A DNA stretch of 64,000 nucleotides from RCIO01 sp040880025 (GTDB lineage Bacteria; Pseudomonadota; Alphaproteobacteria; Rhizobiales; Rhizobiaceae). Within the stretch, counting starts at the first letter, position 1, and the number at the start of each line of letters is the position of its first letter. The notes under the pieces are model-generated. The model saw only the letters and a list, made by a program, of their open reading frames with translations. It was not told the origin of the DNA and made no database searches. The DNA is taken from NCBI GenBank assembly GCA_040880025.1, contig JBBDJD010000011.1, positions 186,001 through 250,000 on the forward strand, read 5' to 3'. Both the position numbers and the translations under genes were made by a program. Shown piece after piece: positions 8,313 to 18,249 of this stretch.

Positions 8313-9308
8313 ATGAAAATCGGTAAAATCATAATTGCGGCCGTTACTTCACTGACATGTGCGAGTTCGGCCGCCACAGCAAAGACCGACGACTTCATTG
8401 TCAATGGGCTACTTTCGGAGCCTGGCGCCTGGCCGTGGCAGGTGCGGATTCTGAGGTCGGTCGATGACGAAATCGGCTTCTGCGGCGGTTCGCTGATCTC
8501 GGCGCAGTGGGTTTTGACCGCCGCGCATTGTCTTCGCGGCAGGGACAGGTTCGTCGTCGGCTACGGATCGGTATCGCTCTCCAGCCTCGAGAAAGTCGAG
8601 GCGGATGCGTTTTTCATACATCCCGACTACGGATTGCCTCCGGTACCGGCCGAAGAGCCGGCAGCCGTTGTCCATAAAACGGAAAACGGCAAATCGGGCT
8701 CGGCAACCGGCTCGGCCCACTCCCTCGGCGCCAAGGAAACCAGAACAGCGCCAACCTCCGACGTCGGTCTCCTAAAGCTGGCCGAACCACTTGAGTTTCT
8801 GCCGACGATCGGACTGGCCGACAAGGACAGCGACATGCGCTTCAACATTTCCGACACTGATGCGGTCGTTGTTGGATGGGGCGCAACTTTCGATTTCAAA
8901 TATGAGAACGCACTTGAGGCGCTCTACGACAAACTGGACACCGACGCCATCGACGGCTTCTTCGACAGCCCTCAGTTGAAGTACGCTACCGAACTGCGTC
9001 ATGCGTCCGTGAAGGTGGTCGACCACGGATCATGCCGCGACGCGTACAGAAGCATCGCCAGGTCTCTGACCAGCTATGTCATCGACGAGACCGAGATTTG
9101 TGCCGGCGTGCCGGGCAAGGTTCGCGATTCCTGCTATGGCGACAGCGGTGGCCCGCTGGTCGTCGAAAATCCCGCAAATCCCGAGGAATACATACAGATC
9201 GGCGTCGTCAGCTGGGGCTATCAGTGCGGCCATCCGGAATTCCCCGGCGTTTACGGCCGTGTCGCCAGTTTCCACGATTGGATAGTGGAAATTATGGCTG
9301 CCAACTGA
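8313..9308 (+). CDS. Exported trypsin-like serine protease (331 aa)
   Basis: A signal peptide covers residues 1-23 (ending SSAATA). The mature part is a chymotrypsin-fold S1A protease with His72 (LTAAHC), Asp150 (SDVGLLKL) and Ser278 (GDSGGP). Asp272, six residues before the nucleophile, is in the position of trypsin Asp189, predicting cleavage after Arg or Lys. The usual IVGG start of active trypsins appears as IVNG (29-32), preceded by TDDF and not by Arg or Lys, so activation by a protease other than trypsin is suggested. An insert rich in Ser, Thr and Gly (about 110-147) precedes the catalytic Asp. A ribosome site (GGGAGA) lies upstream of ATG 8313. The kinase is divergent on the left, and the TIR-STAND gene follows 61 bases later. 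Confidence 0.92.
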   Translation: MKIGKIIIAAVTSLTCASSAATAKTDDFIVNGLLSEPGAWPWQVRILRSVDDEIGFCGGSLISAQWVLTAAHCLRGRDRFVVGYGSVSLSSLEKVEADAFFIHPDYGLPPVPAEEPAAVVHKTENGKSGSATGSAHSLGAKETRTAPTSDVGLLKLAEPLEFLPTIGLADKDSDMRFNISDTDAVVVGWGATFDFKYENALEALYDKLDTDAIDGFFDSPQLKYATELRHASVKVVDHGSCRDAYRSIARSLTSYVIDETEICAGVPGKVRDSCYGDSGGPLVVENPANPEEYIQIGVVSWGYQCGHPEFPGVYGRVASFHDWIVEIMAAN

Positions 9309-9369
9309 GTCCAGAAAATCGCGTCTTCTGCTAAACAGTAATATCGGAGGACCGGGCCGGGCAGAACAG

Positions 9370-12300
9370 ATGTCGAGAATATTCCTGAGCCATTCGAGCC
9401 GGAACAACGCGCAGGCTCTGGCGCTGCGCGACTGGCTTGTGGCGCATGGCTGGGGGCTCGACGACCTGTTTCTCGACATCGACCCAAGGAGCGGCATCGC
9501 GCCGGGGGAGCGCTGGCAACGCGCGCTGAACGAGGCGGCGGGCCGCTGCGAAGCGGTGGTCTTCATCATTAGCCGCGGCTGGCTTGATTCGCGCTGGTGC
9601 CTTGAGGAGCTGGCGCTCGCCCACAAGCTCAACAAGCGCCTGTTCGGCGTGCTTGTCGACAGTGTCGCGCTGGACGAGGTGCCGGGCAGGTTGCGCGACG
9701 AGTGGCAGCTGATCGATCTGGAAAGCGGGCGCGACGGCATCCGCCTCGATGTCGAGCTTGCGGACGGCCTGCAGGGCTTCGCCACCTTTTCGGCTTCCGG
9801 CCTCGACCGGCTGAGGACGGGGCTGGTGAAAGCCGGCCTCGACCCGCGCCATTTTCCCTGGCCGCCGTCGCATGACCCCGACCGCGCACCGTTCCGCGGG
9901 CTGGCGCCGATGGAGGAGGAGGACGCGGGCATATTCTATGGCCGCGAAGCCGCCATCATCGCTGCACTTGATGAGCTGCGGGGACTGGAAGAAGGACCGC
10001 CGCCCCGCCTAATGGCGGTGCTGGGCGCCTCGGGTGCCGGCAAGTCGTCATTCGTGCGCGCCGGCCTGATCCCGCGGCTCAGGCGCGACGATCATCATTT
10101 CCTGGTCCTTCCGGTGCTGAGGCCGGAGCGCACCGCGATTGCCGGTGCATCGGGGCTGGTTGCCGGCATTGCTCGCGCTGCGCGCGACCATGGGCTTGCT
10201 CATACCCGCGCCGACGTGCGTGACGCGGTGAAGGCGGGCGCCGAAGCGGTCTCCGCGCTGCTTGGCGAGATCGCGGCAGCTGCCGCCAGGCGGCTTGCTC
10301 CCGGAGGCGACGCCATCCCGCCGGCGCTGGTGCTGCCGATCGACCAGGCCGAGGAGCTGTTCCTCGCCGAAGGGCGCGATGAGGCGCTCGAACTGCTTGG
10401 ACTGCTGGCCGAACTGCTGAAGACCGACGAGCCGCGGCTCGTCGCTCTGATGACCATCCGCACCGATGCTTACGAGGAACTTCAGCTCGCCCCCGTGCTG
10501 ACCGACATCCGCCAGGTGCCGTTCAACTTGCCGGCGCTGGCGCGCGGCGCCTACCAGCGGGTGATCGAGGGGCCGGCCGAACGGCTTGCAGGGACTGCCC
10601 GGGCGTTGAAGATCGACCCGGCGCTGACCTCCGCCCTGCTCTCCGAGATCGAGGAGGGCGGCGCCAAGGATGCCCTGCCCCTGCTCGCCTTCGCTATGGA
10701 GCGGCTTTACATCGATCATGGCTCGGACGGCGACCTGACGCTGGCGGAATATGTGCGTAGCGGCCGCATTGCCGGCGCCATCGAGGCCGCGGTGGAGCGC
10801 GCGCTCGCCGCTTCCGACGGCGACCCGGGCGTGCCCCGGGATACGACCGCCAGGCTCGCGCTGCTGCGCCGCGCCATGATCCCCTGGCTTGCCGGCATCG
10901 ACCCGGAAACGCGGTCGCCGCGGCGCCAGGTGGCGCGCTTCACGGACATTCCCGAGGAGGCGCGCCCTTTGATCGTCCATTTCGTCGAACAGCGGCTGCT
11001 GGCAACCGATATATCGCCCGACACCGGCGAGCGCACGGTCGAGCCGGCGCATGAGGCGCTGCTCAGGCAGTGGGGCCAGATCGACGGCTGGCTTAGGGAG
11101 GACATCGCCGTTCTGGCCACAATGGAAGGGGTTCGCCGCGCCGCCCGCGATTGGGAGGCCAACGCGCGCGGCGAGGACTGGCTTGCCCATTCCGGTGGCC
11201 GGCTGGAAGACGTCGAGGCGGTTCGCGAGCGCGACGATCTCGCCCGCCGCCTCGACGCGACCGACCTCGCCTATCTCGCCGCCGCTCGCGCCGCCGAAAC
11301 AGCCCGCCGCGACCGCGAGCTTGAAGAGGCAAGGAAGCTGGCGCAGGCGGAAGAGCTTGCGGAATTGAGGCGCGCCAGTGCCCGGCGTACCGCGATTGGT
11401 GCTATTGCAGCCGTCGTGCTGGCGGTTTGCGCCATCATCGGCGGCATCTACGGCGCCGTGCAGGCAAGAATTGCCCAGAACACCGCGCAGCGCGTCGTGT
11501 ACAACGAGACGGTCGGGATAAACGGTTACTCGCAGGCCAGCCTGGCGGCAGGCAGACCGGAGGATGCGTTGAAACTGGCTCTGGCCGCATGGCCGCGCAA
11601 AACAGATGATCGGCCGCCGCTGCACAGAACAGTTCAATCTGCAGCGGCGGCGCTGGTGGCCACGCCGAAGGTCAGGCGGATTCACCCCGGCGAAGGAACG
11701 GTCTACGATGTTGCCCATTCGTCCGCCGGTACGATTGCTGCGGCATATGCCGACCGAAGCATCTATTTCTGGCCGGAGGACCAGTCCGAGGCGGTCCGCA
11801 GCATCCGCTTAAAGTGGGCCTCGTCAGACTTGCAGTTTCTCGGCCAATCGGAATTGCTGGCTGCTCTTTCGTCGGAGGGAGCATCTTTGTTGGACCTAGC
11901 GGCCGGCAAACAGATCGGCGAGCTCAATAAACACAAGGAGCCGACAACGGTGCTCGCCACATCGCCCGATGGCTCATATGTGGCGACCGGGTCTGAGGAC
12001 CAGAAGGTAATCGTCTGGAGCAAGGCCGGGAAAGAAGTCTATCGGCTGTCGGGCCATCACGGTTCGATCTATGCACTGGCTTTTTCGCCCGACTCCAAGC
12101 TTCTGGCGAGCGGCTCAAGCGATCGCACCATCTGCATCTGGGACGTGGCGTCTGGCCGCCTAATAAGAACGCTATCGGGCCACAATGGCGGGATCAATGC
12201 CGTCCAGTTCTCGCCGGACGGGTCTCTGATAGTTTCAGGCTCCGACGACAGCCGCGCAATCGTCTGGCGGATCGACGGAGGAACGCCGACCGTGGACGTT

Positions 12301-13773
12301 TCAATGCCTCGCCCGGCGCATGTCGAATTTTCTCCCGATGGCAGCAAGTTCCTCGCAGTCTCGCGCGGCTCAAATCTGGGGCGATCGGACACGACCCGGG
12401 GCGCCACGAAGTTCGGGGCTCCGGAGCAACCTCCGGAGCAACGTACGCAGATTGCGGTCTTCGACGCAGTGGGATCCGATATGTTCACCCGGAATTCGGG
12501 CCTCATTGAGATAACAGCGGCCCGGTTCTCCACCGACTCCCGTCGTGTGGTGATCACCTTCAACAATGGTCGAGTCGAAGTGGTTGACGCCAAATCGGGA
12601 GGAGAAATCAACTCCTTCCAAGCCCACGCCGACAAGGTGACTGCCACCATGGAAATCCAGGGTGGCAAAAAGCTGGTAACCGGATCCCTCGACGGCTGGG
12701 TCAAGGTGTGGCAGCCGGATCTGGCGCCAATGATGAAGACGCTTCCCGGCGGCAAAGAACTTTGGTCGGCAAACTATTCTAGAGACGGCGAATTCATTGC
12801 CCTTGCGTCGCCGGAGAGCGTTTCGGCTTTCCAAGTACGCAGCGGCAGACAGTTGTGGCAGACACCGACGAAGTCTCTTTGGGCCGCCATCTCGCCCGGC
12901 AATGAATATCTCGCCGCCGCTGCCTACGAAGCCATCGAGTTGTTCGATTTCAGCGATGCGGAGCTGATCAGGCGAATCCCTTTCGAGGGAGCGCGGGACG
13001 TGCTGTTTGTGTCCTTCTCTCCCGATTCCGGAAAGCTCATCGCATCCGGAAGCACCGGGCTGGTGCTGATGGTCGATATGAACGGCTACCATGCCACCAG
13101 AATTGGCAAGACTTACGACTCAGCAGTGGTGTCGGCGGAATTTTCTCCCGACGGCGGCAATTTCGTTGTCGCCAGCCTGGGTGGCGAGATCGAGGTCTGG
13201 GATGCGGAATCTGTTTCTCCGCTGTTTCTGTTGTCCGCCCCGGCTGGCAAGCTGCAGCGCGTGTCCTATTCCCGGGACGGGAGCAGGTTATTCAGTATTT
13301 TTGCCGAGCGCGGATCGGCGACCTTGCGGTTGTGGGATTCCGCGACCGGGGAAATCATGGCGGACATCGCAATGACCGGATCGGAAAGCCAGGGACTGAT
13401 TACCATGGCGGCCTATTCGCCGCACATGGACAGGATCGCGGTCAACTGGGGCCCGGAACTCGCCATTTGGGATACTGTGGCCGGTGTGAAGATTGCCGCG
13501 ATCCCTGTCTGCGGCAGTGTAACCGCTAGCCGGTCGGTGACATATTCGCCCGGCGGGTCCGAGGTGCTGGTATCCTGCGGCAGCGGATATGCTGAAATCC
13601 GCGACGTATCGGAGTTCATGGCGGGCGATGTGTTCGAATTGGCCTGCAGGCGTCTGGGGCCGCATACGGACATAACAGAAACGCTCAATCGAACGGGGCT
13701 TGACGAATTGCCGCCGATTTGCGGCAACAATGCGCCGACTAGGGTCGACATGAGCAATATGCAGGAACATTGA
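9370..13773 (+). CDS. TIR - STAND NTPase - TM - WD40 protein (1467 aa)
   Basis: Residues 1-130 are a TIR domain (RIFLSHSSRN, FLDIDPRSGIAPGERW, VVFIISRGWLDSRWCLEEL) with Glu80 at the catalytic position. A joining motif FRGLAPMEEEDAGIFYGRE (175-193) leads into an nSTAND-type NTPase with P-loop GASGAGKSS (219-227) and a long helical region to about 660. A hydrophobic helix follows at about 675-697. Residues 740-1440 carry WD40 repeats (FSPDSKLLASGSSDRTICIW and similar). With no signal peptide, the TIR and NTPase would be cytoplasmic and the propeller periplasmic, if the helix spans the membrane. Known relatives use the repeat region to sense a trigger and the NTPase to oligomerise the TIR effector. 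GGAGG lies about 20 bases before the ATG, which is further than usual. Confidence 0.93.
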   Translation: MSRIFLSHSSRNNAQALALRDWLVAHGWGLDDLFLDIDPRSGIAPGERWQRALNEAAGRCEAVVFIISRGWLDSRWCLEELALAHKLNKRLFGVLVDSVALDEVPGRLRDEWQLIDLESGRDGIRLDVELADGLQGFATFSASGLDRLRTGLVKAGLDPRHFPWPPSHDPDRAPFRGLAPMEEEDAGIFYGREAAIIAALDELRGLEEGPPPRLMAVLGASGAGKSSFVRAGLIPRLRRDDHHFLVLPVLRPERTAIAGASGLVAGIARAARDHGLAHTRADVRDAVKAGAEAVSALLGEIAAAAARRLAPGGDAIPPALVLPIDQAEELFLAEGRDEALELLGLLAELLKTDEPRLVALMTIRTDAYEELQLAPVLTDIRQVPFNLPALARGAYQRVIEGPAERLAGTARALKIDPALTSALLSEIEEGGAKDALPLLAFAMERLYIDHGSDGDLTLAEYVRSGRIAGAIEAAVERALAASDGDPGVPRDTTARLALLRRAMIPWLAGIDPETRSPRRQVARFTDIPEEARPLIVHFVEQRLLATDISPDTGERTVEPAHEALLRQWGQIDGWLREDIAVLATMEGVRRAARDWEANARGEDWLAHSGGRLEDVEAVRERDDLARRLDATDLAYLAAARAAETARRDRELEEARKLAQAEELAELRRASARRTAIGAIAAVVLAVCAIIGGIYGAVQARIAQNTAQRVVYNETVGINGYSQASLAAGRPEDALKLALAAWPRKTDDRPPLHRTVQSAAAALVATPKVRRIHPGEGTVYDVAHSSAGTIAAAYADRSIYFWPEDQSEAVRSIRLKWASSDLQFLGQSELLAALSSEGASLLDLAAGKQIGELNKHKEPTTVLATSPDGSYVATGSEDQKVIVWSKAGKEVYRLSGHHGSIYALAFSPDSKLLASGSSDRTICIWDVASGRLIRTLSGHNGGINAVQFSPDGSLIVSGSDDSRAIVWRIDGGTPTVDVSMPRPAHVEFSPDGSKFLAVSRGSNLGRSDTTRGATKFGAPEQPPEQRTQIAVFDAVGSDMFTRNSGLIEITAARFSTDSRRVVITFNNGRVEVVDAKSGGEINSFQAHADKVTATMEIQGGKKLVTGSLDGWVKVWQPDLAPMMKTLPGGKELWSANYSRDGEFIALASPESVSAFQVRSGRQLWQTPTKSLWAAISPGNEYLAAAAYEAIELFDFSDAELIRRIPFEGARDVLFVSFSPDSGKLIASGSTGLVLMVDMNGYHATRIGKTYDSAVVSAEFSPDGGNFVVASLGGEIEVWDAESVSPLFLLSAPAGKLQRVSYSRDGSRLFSIFAERGSATLRLWDSATGEIMADIAMTGSESQGLITMAAYSPHMDRIAVNWGPELAIWDTVAGVKIAAIPVCGSVTASRSVTYSPGGSEVLVSCGSGYAEIRDVSEFMAGDVFELACRRLGPHTDITETLNRTGLDELPPICGNNAPTRVDMSNMQEH

Positions 13774-13842
13774 TCGGACTGCGTCCGAGAATATCTGCGG
13801 GACCGCCTGTCGCAGTACCCAGGGTTTAATGACCCTGTTTCA

Positions 13843-14030
13843 TCACTGCCGGGGTGTTAAGTTAGGCAGCGCTTCTGCGACCGGTTTGCCCTGCGAACTC
13901 AGCACATCAACCTGCCGAAGCTTCGTGACGATCTCTTCCGCACTGTGTCTCTTTCTCGGCATTCTTCAGTCCTCCATCGGCTCAAAAAGCCATACATCAG
14001 GGAGAACCAATTTTCAGGGGGCAGACCACA
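13843..14030 (-). mobile_element. Remnant of an IS3-family insertion sequence (left end and start of orfA)
   Basis: Read on the minus strand, the segment begins at 14030 with TGTGGTCTGCCCCCTGAAAA, the form of an IS3-family terminus starting in TG. An ATG at 13962 opens MPRKRHSAEEIVTKLRQ, the hallmark N-terminus of the OrfA helix-turn-helix protein of IS3-family (IS407-like) elements. The frame continues about 35 recognisable residues and stops at 13843. No OrfB, no DDE residues and no second terminus are present, so this is a dead fragment. The surrounding stretch 13774-14210 holds no other gene I can support; a short hairpin (AGGGT/ACCCT, about 13820-13838) after the TIR-STAND stop could be a weak terminator. 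Confidence 0.8.
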
Positions 14031-14467
14031 TTGATCTGCGGTGCCCTGGACGTTGTGGAGGCGACAGATGGTTTTTGTTCGCCCTAATCGAAGGGGAACT
14101 GAAATTCGAATGAATCCACTCTCGCATTTTGCGATATGCCGTTGAAATAATTGAGGAAAATATCGATACGCTGTTGACACGGTTGCTGAGTTGTGACAGT
14201 GGCGCGTGCCATGCGAACGGAAAACAGTTCACCAAGGAAAGAGTACAGGATCCCCGTCACCTGGGGACTCTTGCAGGGGCGGAAGAGCAATCTCCCGCAC
14301 ACTGGGCTGATCACGGAAAAGGAAGCGGCGATCGCGCTTGGTGTGTCCACTGACACTATCCAAAGGATCCGCAAGCGCGGGGAGATCGCTTTTCATAAGA
14401 TAGGGGGGCGTATCCGCTATACGCGGAAGGACATTGCAGAGTATTTGGAAGCGTCGCGAGTGAGCCC

Positions 14468-15734
<1,267 letters not shown>

Positions 15735-15806
15735 ATCCGAAGCGGGCTTACAGCATACGGGCAGGTTGCGGTCAATAGAACGTTTCGGCGTCCGCGGGAC
15801 TGCCGA

Positions 15807-16169
15807 TCAGGCGGCAGCCAGCATGCGGTCGACCTCATTGACGAGATCGCGGAGATGAAACGGCTTGGAGAGGATTTTTGCGTCCTTGGGGGCGTTGGAG
15901 TCCGGGTTCAGGGCAACCGCCGCGAAGCCGGTGATGAACATCACCTTGAGGTCCGGGTCGAGTTCCGTCGCGCGGCGGGCAAGCTCGATGCCGTCCATCT
16001 CGGGCATCACGATGTCTGTCAGGAGCAGCGAGAACGCTTCCTCGCGCAGCCGTTCATAGGCCGAGGCTCCATTGTCGAAATCGACGATGTCATGCCCCGC
16101 CCGCTCAAGCGCCTTCACAAGAAAGCGGCGCATGTCCTCGTCGTCTTCCGCCAGAAGTATTCGTGCCAT
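15807..16169 (-). CDS. cpdR: Single-domain response regulator, CpdR type (120 aa)
   Basis: This is a stand-alone receiver domain. It begins MARILLAEDDEDMRRF with the acidic pair, has the phospho-acceptor Asp in LTDIVMPEMDG, Thr/Ser in FITGF and Lys in LSKPFHLRDLV. The length (120 aa) and the lack of an output domain match CpdR, which in Caulobacter and rhizobia localises the ClpXP protease to the pole and controls CtrA turnover as part of the CckA-ChpT relay. ATG 16169 is chosen because the upstream extension to 16208 is not conserved-looking. It diverges from the N-formylglutamate amidohydrolase gene, an arrangement common in rhizobia. Confidence 0.9.
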   Translation of the reverse strand: MARILLAEDDEDMRRFLVKALERAGHDIVDFDNGASAYERLREEAFSLLLTDIVMPEMDGIELARRATELDPDLKVMFITGFAAVALNPDSNAPKDAKILSKPFHLRDLVNEVDRMLAAA

Positions 16170-16371
16170 CAAACCGTTCCGACCCGTCCGTTCCACCAGG
16201 GCGACCATGCCCGTTAACCATATGGCTATATGAGGGCCGGCCGGTAAACATCAAGTGAATGCAGCGCGATAAGCCGTTGTTTGTAACGACTTCGCGTACC
16301 GTAGCGTCACTGGACTCGGCGGGCAATATTGGGCAGTTTCAAATGAAACGGGATTCCCGGCGGGTTCGCGC

Positions 16372-17262
16372 ATGACGGCAAGCGACGATTTCGGCTCAGT
16401 ACCAGCCTTCCGCGTGGTCGAGGCAGCCGAACAACGCGTGCCGTTCATATTCAATTCCCCCCATAGCGGGCGCTACTATCCCGAACGTTTTCTGGCGATG
16501 GCGAAGCTGGACGGAGACACCATACGCCGCTCCGAGGACTGTTTCGTCGACGAATTGTTCAACGGCGCGGTGCGGCTGGGCGCGCCGCTTCTGGCGGCCA
16601 ATTTCCCGCGCGCCTATCTCGACGTGAACCGCGAGCCGTGGGAACTCGACCCGCGCATGTTCGCCGAACCGCTGCCGCCTTTCGCCAACATCCGCTCGCC
16701 GCGCGTGGCTGGCGGGCTCGGAACGGTGCCGCGGTTGGTCGGCGAGGGGCTCGATATCTACGGCCGCCGCCTGCCGCTCAGCGAGGCGGTCGAGCGCATC
16801 GAGCATTTCTACAAGCCGTATCACGAGACATTGAAGCGGCTGATCGCCCAGACCCACGCCCGGTTCGGCTACGCGGTGCTGATCGATTGTCATTCCATGC
16901 CGGCCAGCATCCGCGTGGGGGATACCGGGGTCCGGCCCGATTTCATCATCGGCGACCGCTTTGGCGCCTCTGCCTCGGCCGCGCTCACCGAGCACGCGAT
17001 CGGCATTCTGGTCGACATGGGTTACACGGTCGCCCACAACAAACCATATGCGGGCGGATTCATCACCGAACATTACGGCCGGCCCGCACGCGGACTTCAC
17101 ACGTTGCAGATCGAGGTCAATCGCGGCCTCTACATGAACGAGCGGAGCTACCAGAAGACCGGCGGTTTTGCTGCACTCGCGAACAATCTGACCCGATTCG
17201 TCGCCGAGCTGACGACCCTTCCCGACATGTATCTGGAAGCCGCGCCGCTGGCTGCCGAATAG
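16372..17262 (+). CDS. N-formylglutamate amidohydrolase family protein (296 aa)
   Basis: The protein belongs to the N-formylglutamate deformylase (HutG/FGase) family, zinc hydrolases that release glutamate and formate from N-formylglutamate. Visible family features are FNSPHSGRYYPERF near the N-terminus, RRSEDCFVDELF, VLIDCHSMP (metal-binding His/Asp) and LQIEVNRGLYM with the conserved Glu. The length is typical. No other histidine-degradation genes are nearby, so its substrate may be another N-formyl or N-acyl amino acid. It is cytoplasmic, with no signal peptide. It diverges from cpdR. Confidence 0.88.
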   Translation: MTASDDFGSVPAFRVVEAAEQRVPFIFNSPHSGRYYPERFLAMAKLDGDTIRRSEDCFVDELFNGAVRLGAPLLAANFPRAYLDVNREPWELDPRMFAEPLPPFANIRSPRVAGGLGTVPRLVGEGLDIYGRRLPLSEAVERIEHFYKPYHETLKRLIAQTHARFGYAVLIDCHSMPASIRVGDTGVRPDFIIGDRFGASASAALTEHAIGILVDMGYTVAHNKPYAGGFITEHYGRPARGLHTLQIEVNRGLYMNERSYQKTGGFAALANNLTRFVAELTTLPDMYLEAAPLAAE

Positions 17263-17284
17263 ACCATCCCGTTGAGTTCACGAC

Positions 17285-17368
17285 AAAAAAAGACCGCATC
17301 GTGGTGACGACGCGGTCCAAGTCTAGGGAGGAAACGCCCAAGGAGGGCTAGACAGCAAAAACTGTCTG
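17285..17368 (-). ncRNA. mmgR: MmgR / alpha-r8 (Rfam suhB family) small RNA
   Basis: On the minus strand, a consensus promoter is followed by a roughly 84-nt transcript. It has a 5' hairpin (GACAGTTTTTGCTGTC), an unpaired stretch containing TTTCCTCCCTAGACTTGG, and a GC-rich terminator hairpin (GGACCGCGTCGT/GATGCGGTC) ending in seven T. This layout and the setting next to an inositol-monophosphatase-family gene fit the MmgR/alpha-r8 RNAs, which limit polyhydroxybutyrate granule accumulation in Sinorhizobium. The family match is by memory of structure and motif, not by alignment. Confidence 0.8.
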
Positions 17369-17374
17369 ATCGCG

Positions 17375-17402
17375 ATTTTATGGTGCAACGCACAAATGTC
17401 AA
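17375..17402 (-). promoter_or_regulatory. Sigma-70-type promoter of the MmgR-like sRNA
   Basis: The minus strand reads TTGACA (17402-17397), a 16-base spacer, then TAAAAT (17380-17375). Transcription would start near 17368, exactly at the 5' hairpin of the sRNA. It is a near-consensus housekeeping promoter. Confidence 0.8.
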
Positions 17403-17471
17403 GCGTGCTGTATACAGTTTCCAAAGCCGTGCCGCTTGCGTAGGAAGAATGCCGAACAGAGGCGGTGGAAA

Positions 17472-18245
17472 TTGACCGAGATCCTGGAATTCATGCGTGG
17501 GCTGGCGCAAGCCGCGGCAGCAGAAACACTGCCGCGCTTCAGGCGCAGGACGGCTATCGACAACAAGCTCGAAGCCGGGTTCGACCCGGTGACCGAAGCC
17601 GACCGCGAGGCGGAGAGGGTCATCCGTCTAATGTTGGGCGAACGGTTTCCGGACGACGGTATCCTTGGCGAGGAGTTCGGGCTGTCCAACGCGGACAGCA
17701 ACCAGCGATGGGTCATCGATCCGATCGACGGCACGCGCGCATTCATCTCCGGCCTGCCGCTCTGGGGCACGCTTGTCGGATTGACGGTCGATGGCCGGGC
17801 GGTAGCCGGCATGATGTCGCAGCCCTTCACCGGCGAGTTGTATCTGGCCGACGAGACCGGTGCATACCTCGAAGGCAGCGGCGGCCGCCGGCTGAAAACG
17901 AGTGATGTGACCGAGCTCTCGGAAGCCACGTTGTGCACCACGACGCCGGCATTGTTCGGCGGCGCCAAGCGGGCGTGTTACGACCGGCTGGAAGCCGGCA
18001 TGCGCCTCGCGCGCTACGGCACCGACTGCTACGCCTATGCGATGCTGGCCTCGGGCCATGTCGATCTGGTGGTCGAGCCGGGTCTTCAAGCCTACGATAT
18101 CGTGGCGCTGATACCGCTCATCGAACAGGCGGGCGGTGTCATCACCACATTCGAAGGCGGGCGGCCGGAAAACGGCGGAGATATCATCGCGGCCGCCAAT
18201 GCGGAGTTGCATGCAAAGGCACGCGCCTTCCTGATCGAGCGTTGA
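17472..18245 (+). CDS. hisN: Histidinol-phosphatase / inositol-monophosphatase family (257 aa)
   Basis: This is a lithium-sensitive phosphatase of the inositol monophosphatase fold. It shows PVTEADREAE, GEEFG, the metal-binding WVIDPIDGTRAFISG and the closing AYDIVALIPLIEQAGG. Rhizobial relatives with this FISGLPLWG form act as HisN, dephosphorylating L-histidinol phosphate in histidine synthesis, although SuhB-like or CysQ-like activity cannot be excluded. The TTG at 17472 is preferred (GGTGGA site just upstream, N-terminus LTEILEFMRGLAQAAA fits the family); an upstream TTG at 17436 would add 12 residues. It diverges from the MmgR-like sRNA and converges with the hydrolase gene four bases after its stop. 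Confidence 0.85.
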   Translation: MTEILEFMRGLAQAAAAETLPRFRRRTAIDNKLEAGFDPVTEADREAERVIRLMLGERFPDDGILGEEFGLSNADSNQRWVIDPIDGTRAFISGLPLWGTLVGLTVDGRAVAGMMSQPFTGELYLADETGAYLEGSGGRRLKTSDVTELSEATLCTTTPALFGGAKRACYDRLEAGMRLARYGTDCYAYAMLASGHVDLVVEPGLQAYDIVALIPLIEQAGGVITTFEGGRPENGGDIIAAANAELHAKARAFLIER

Positions 18246-18249
18246 GACC

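Noticed and set aside
10048..11718. A 556-codon minus-strand frame inside the TIR-STAND gene
   Set aside because: It lies wholly within the NTPase coding sequence and has the basic composition of a shadow frame.
13829..14180. Two short frames, one on each strand, between the TIR-STAND and HTH genes
   Set aside because: They cross the IS3 remnant in the wrong frames and show no family; the IS OrfA start explains the segment better.
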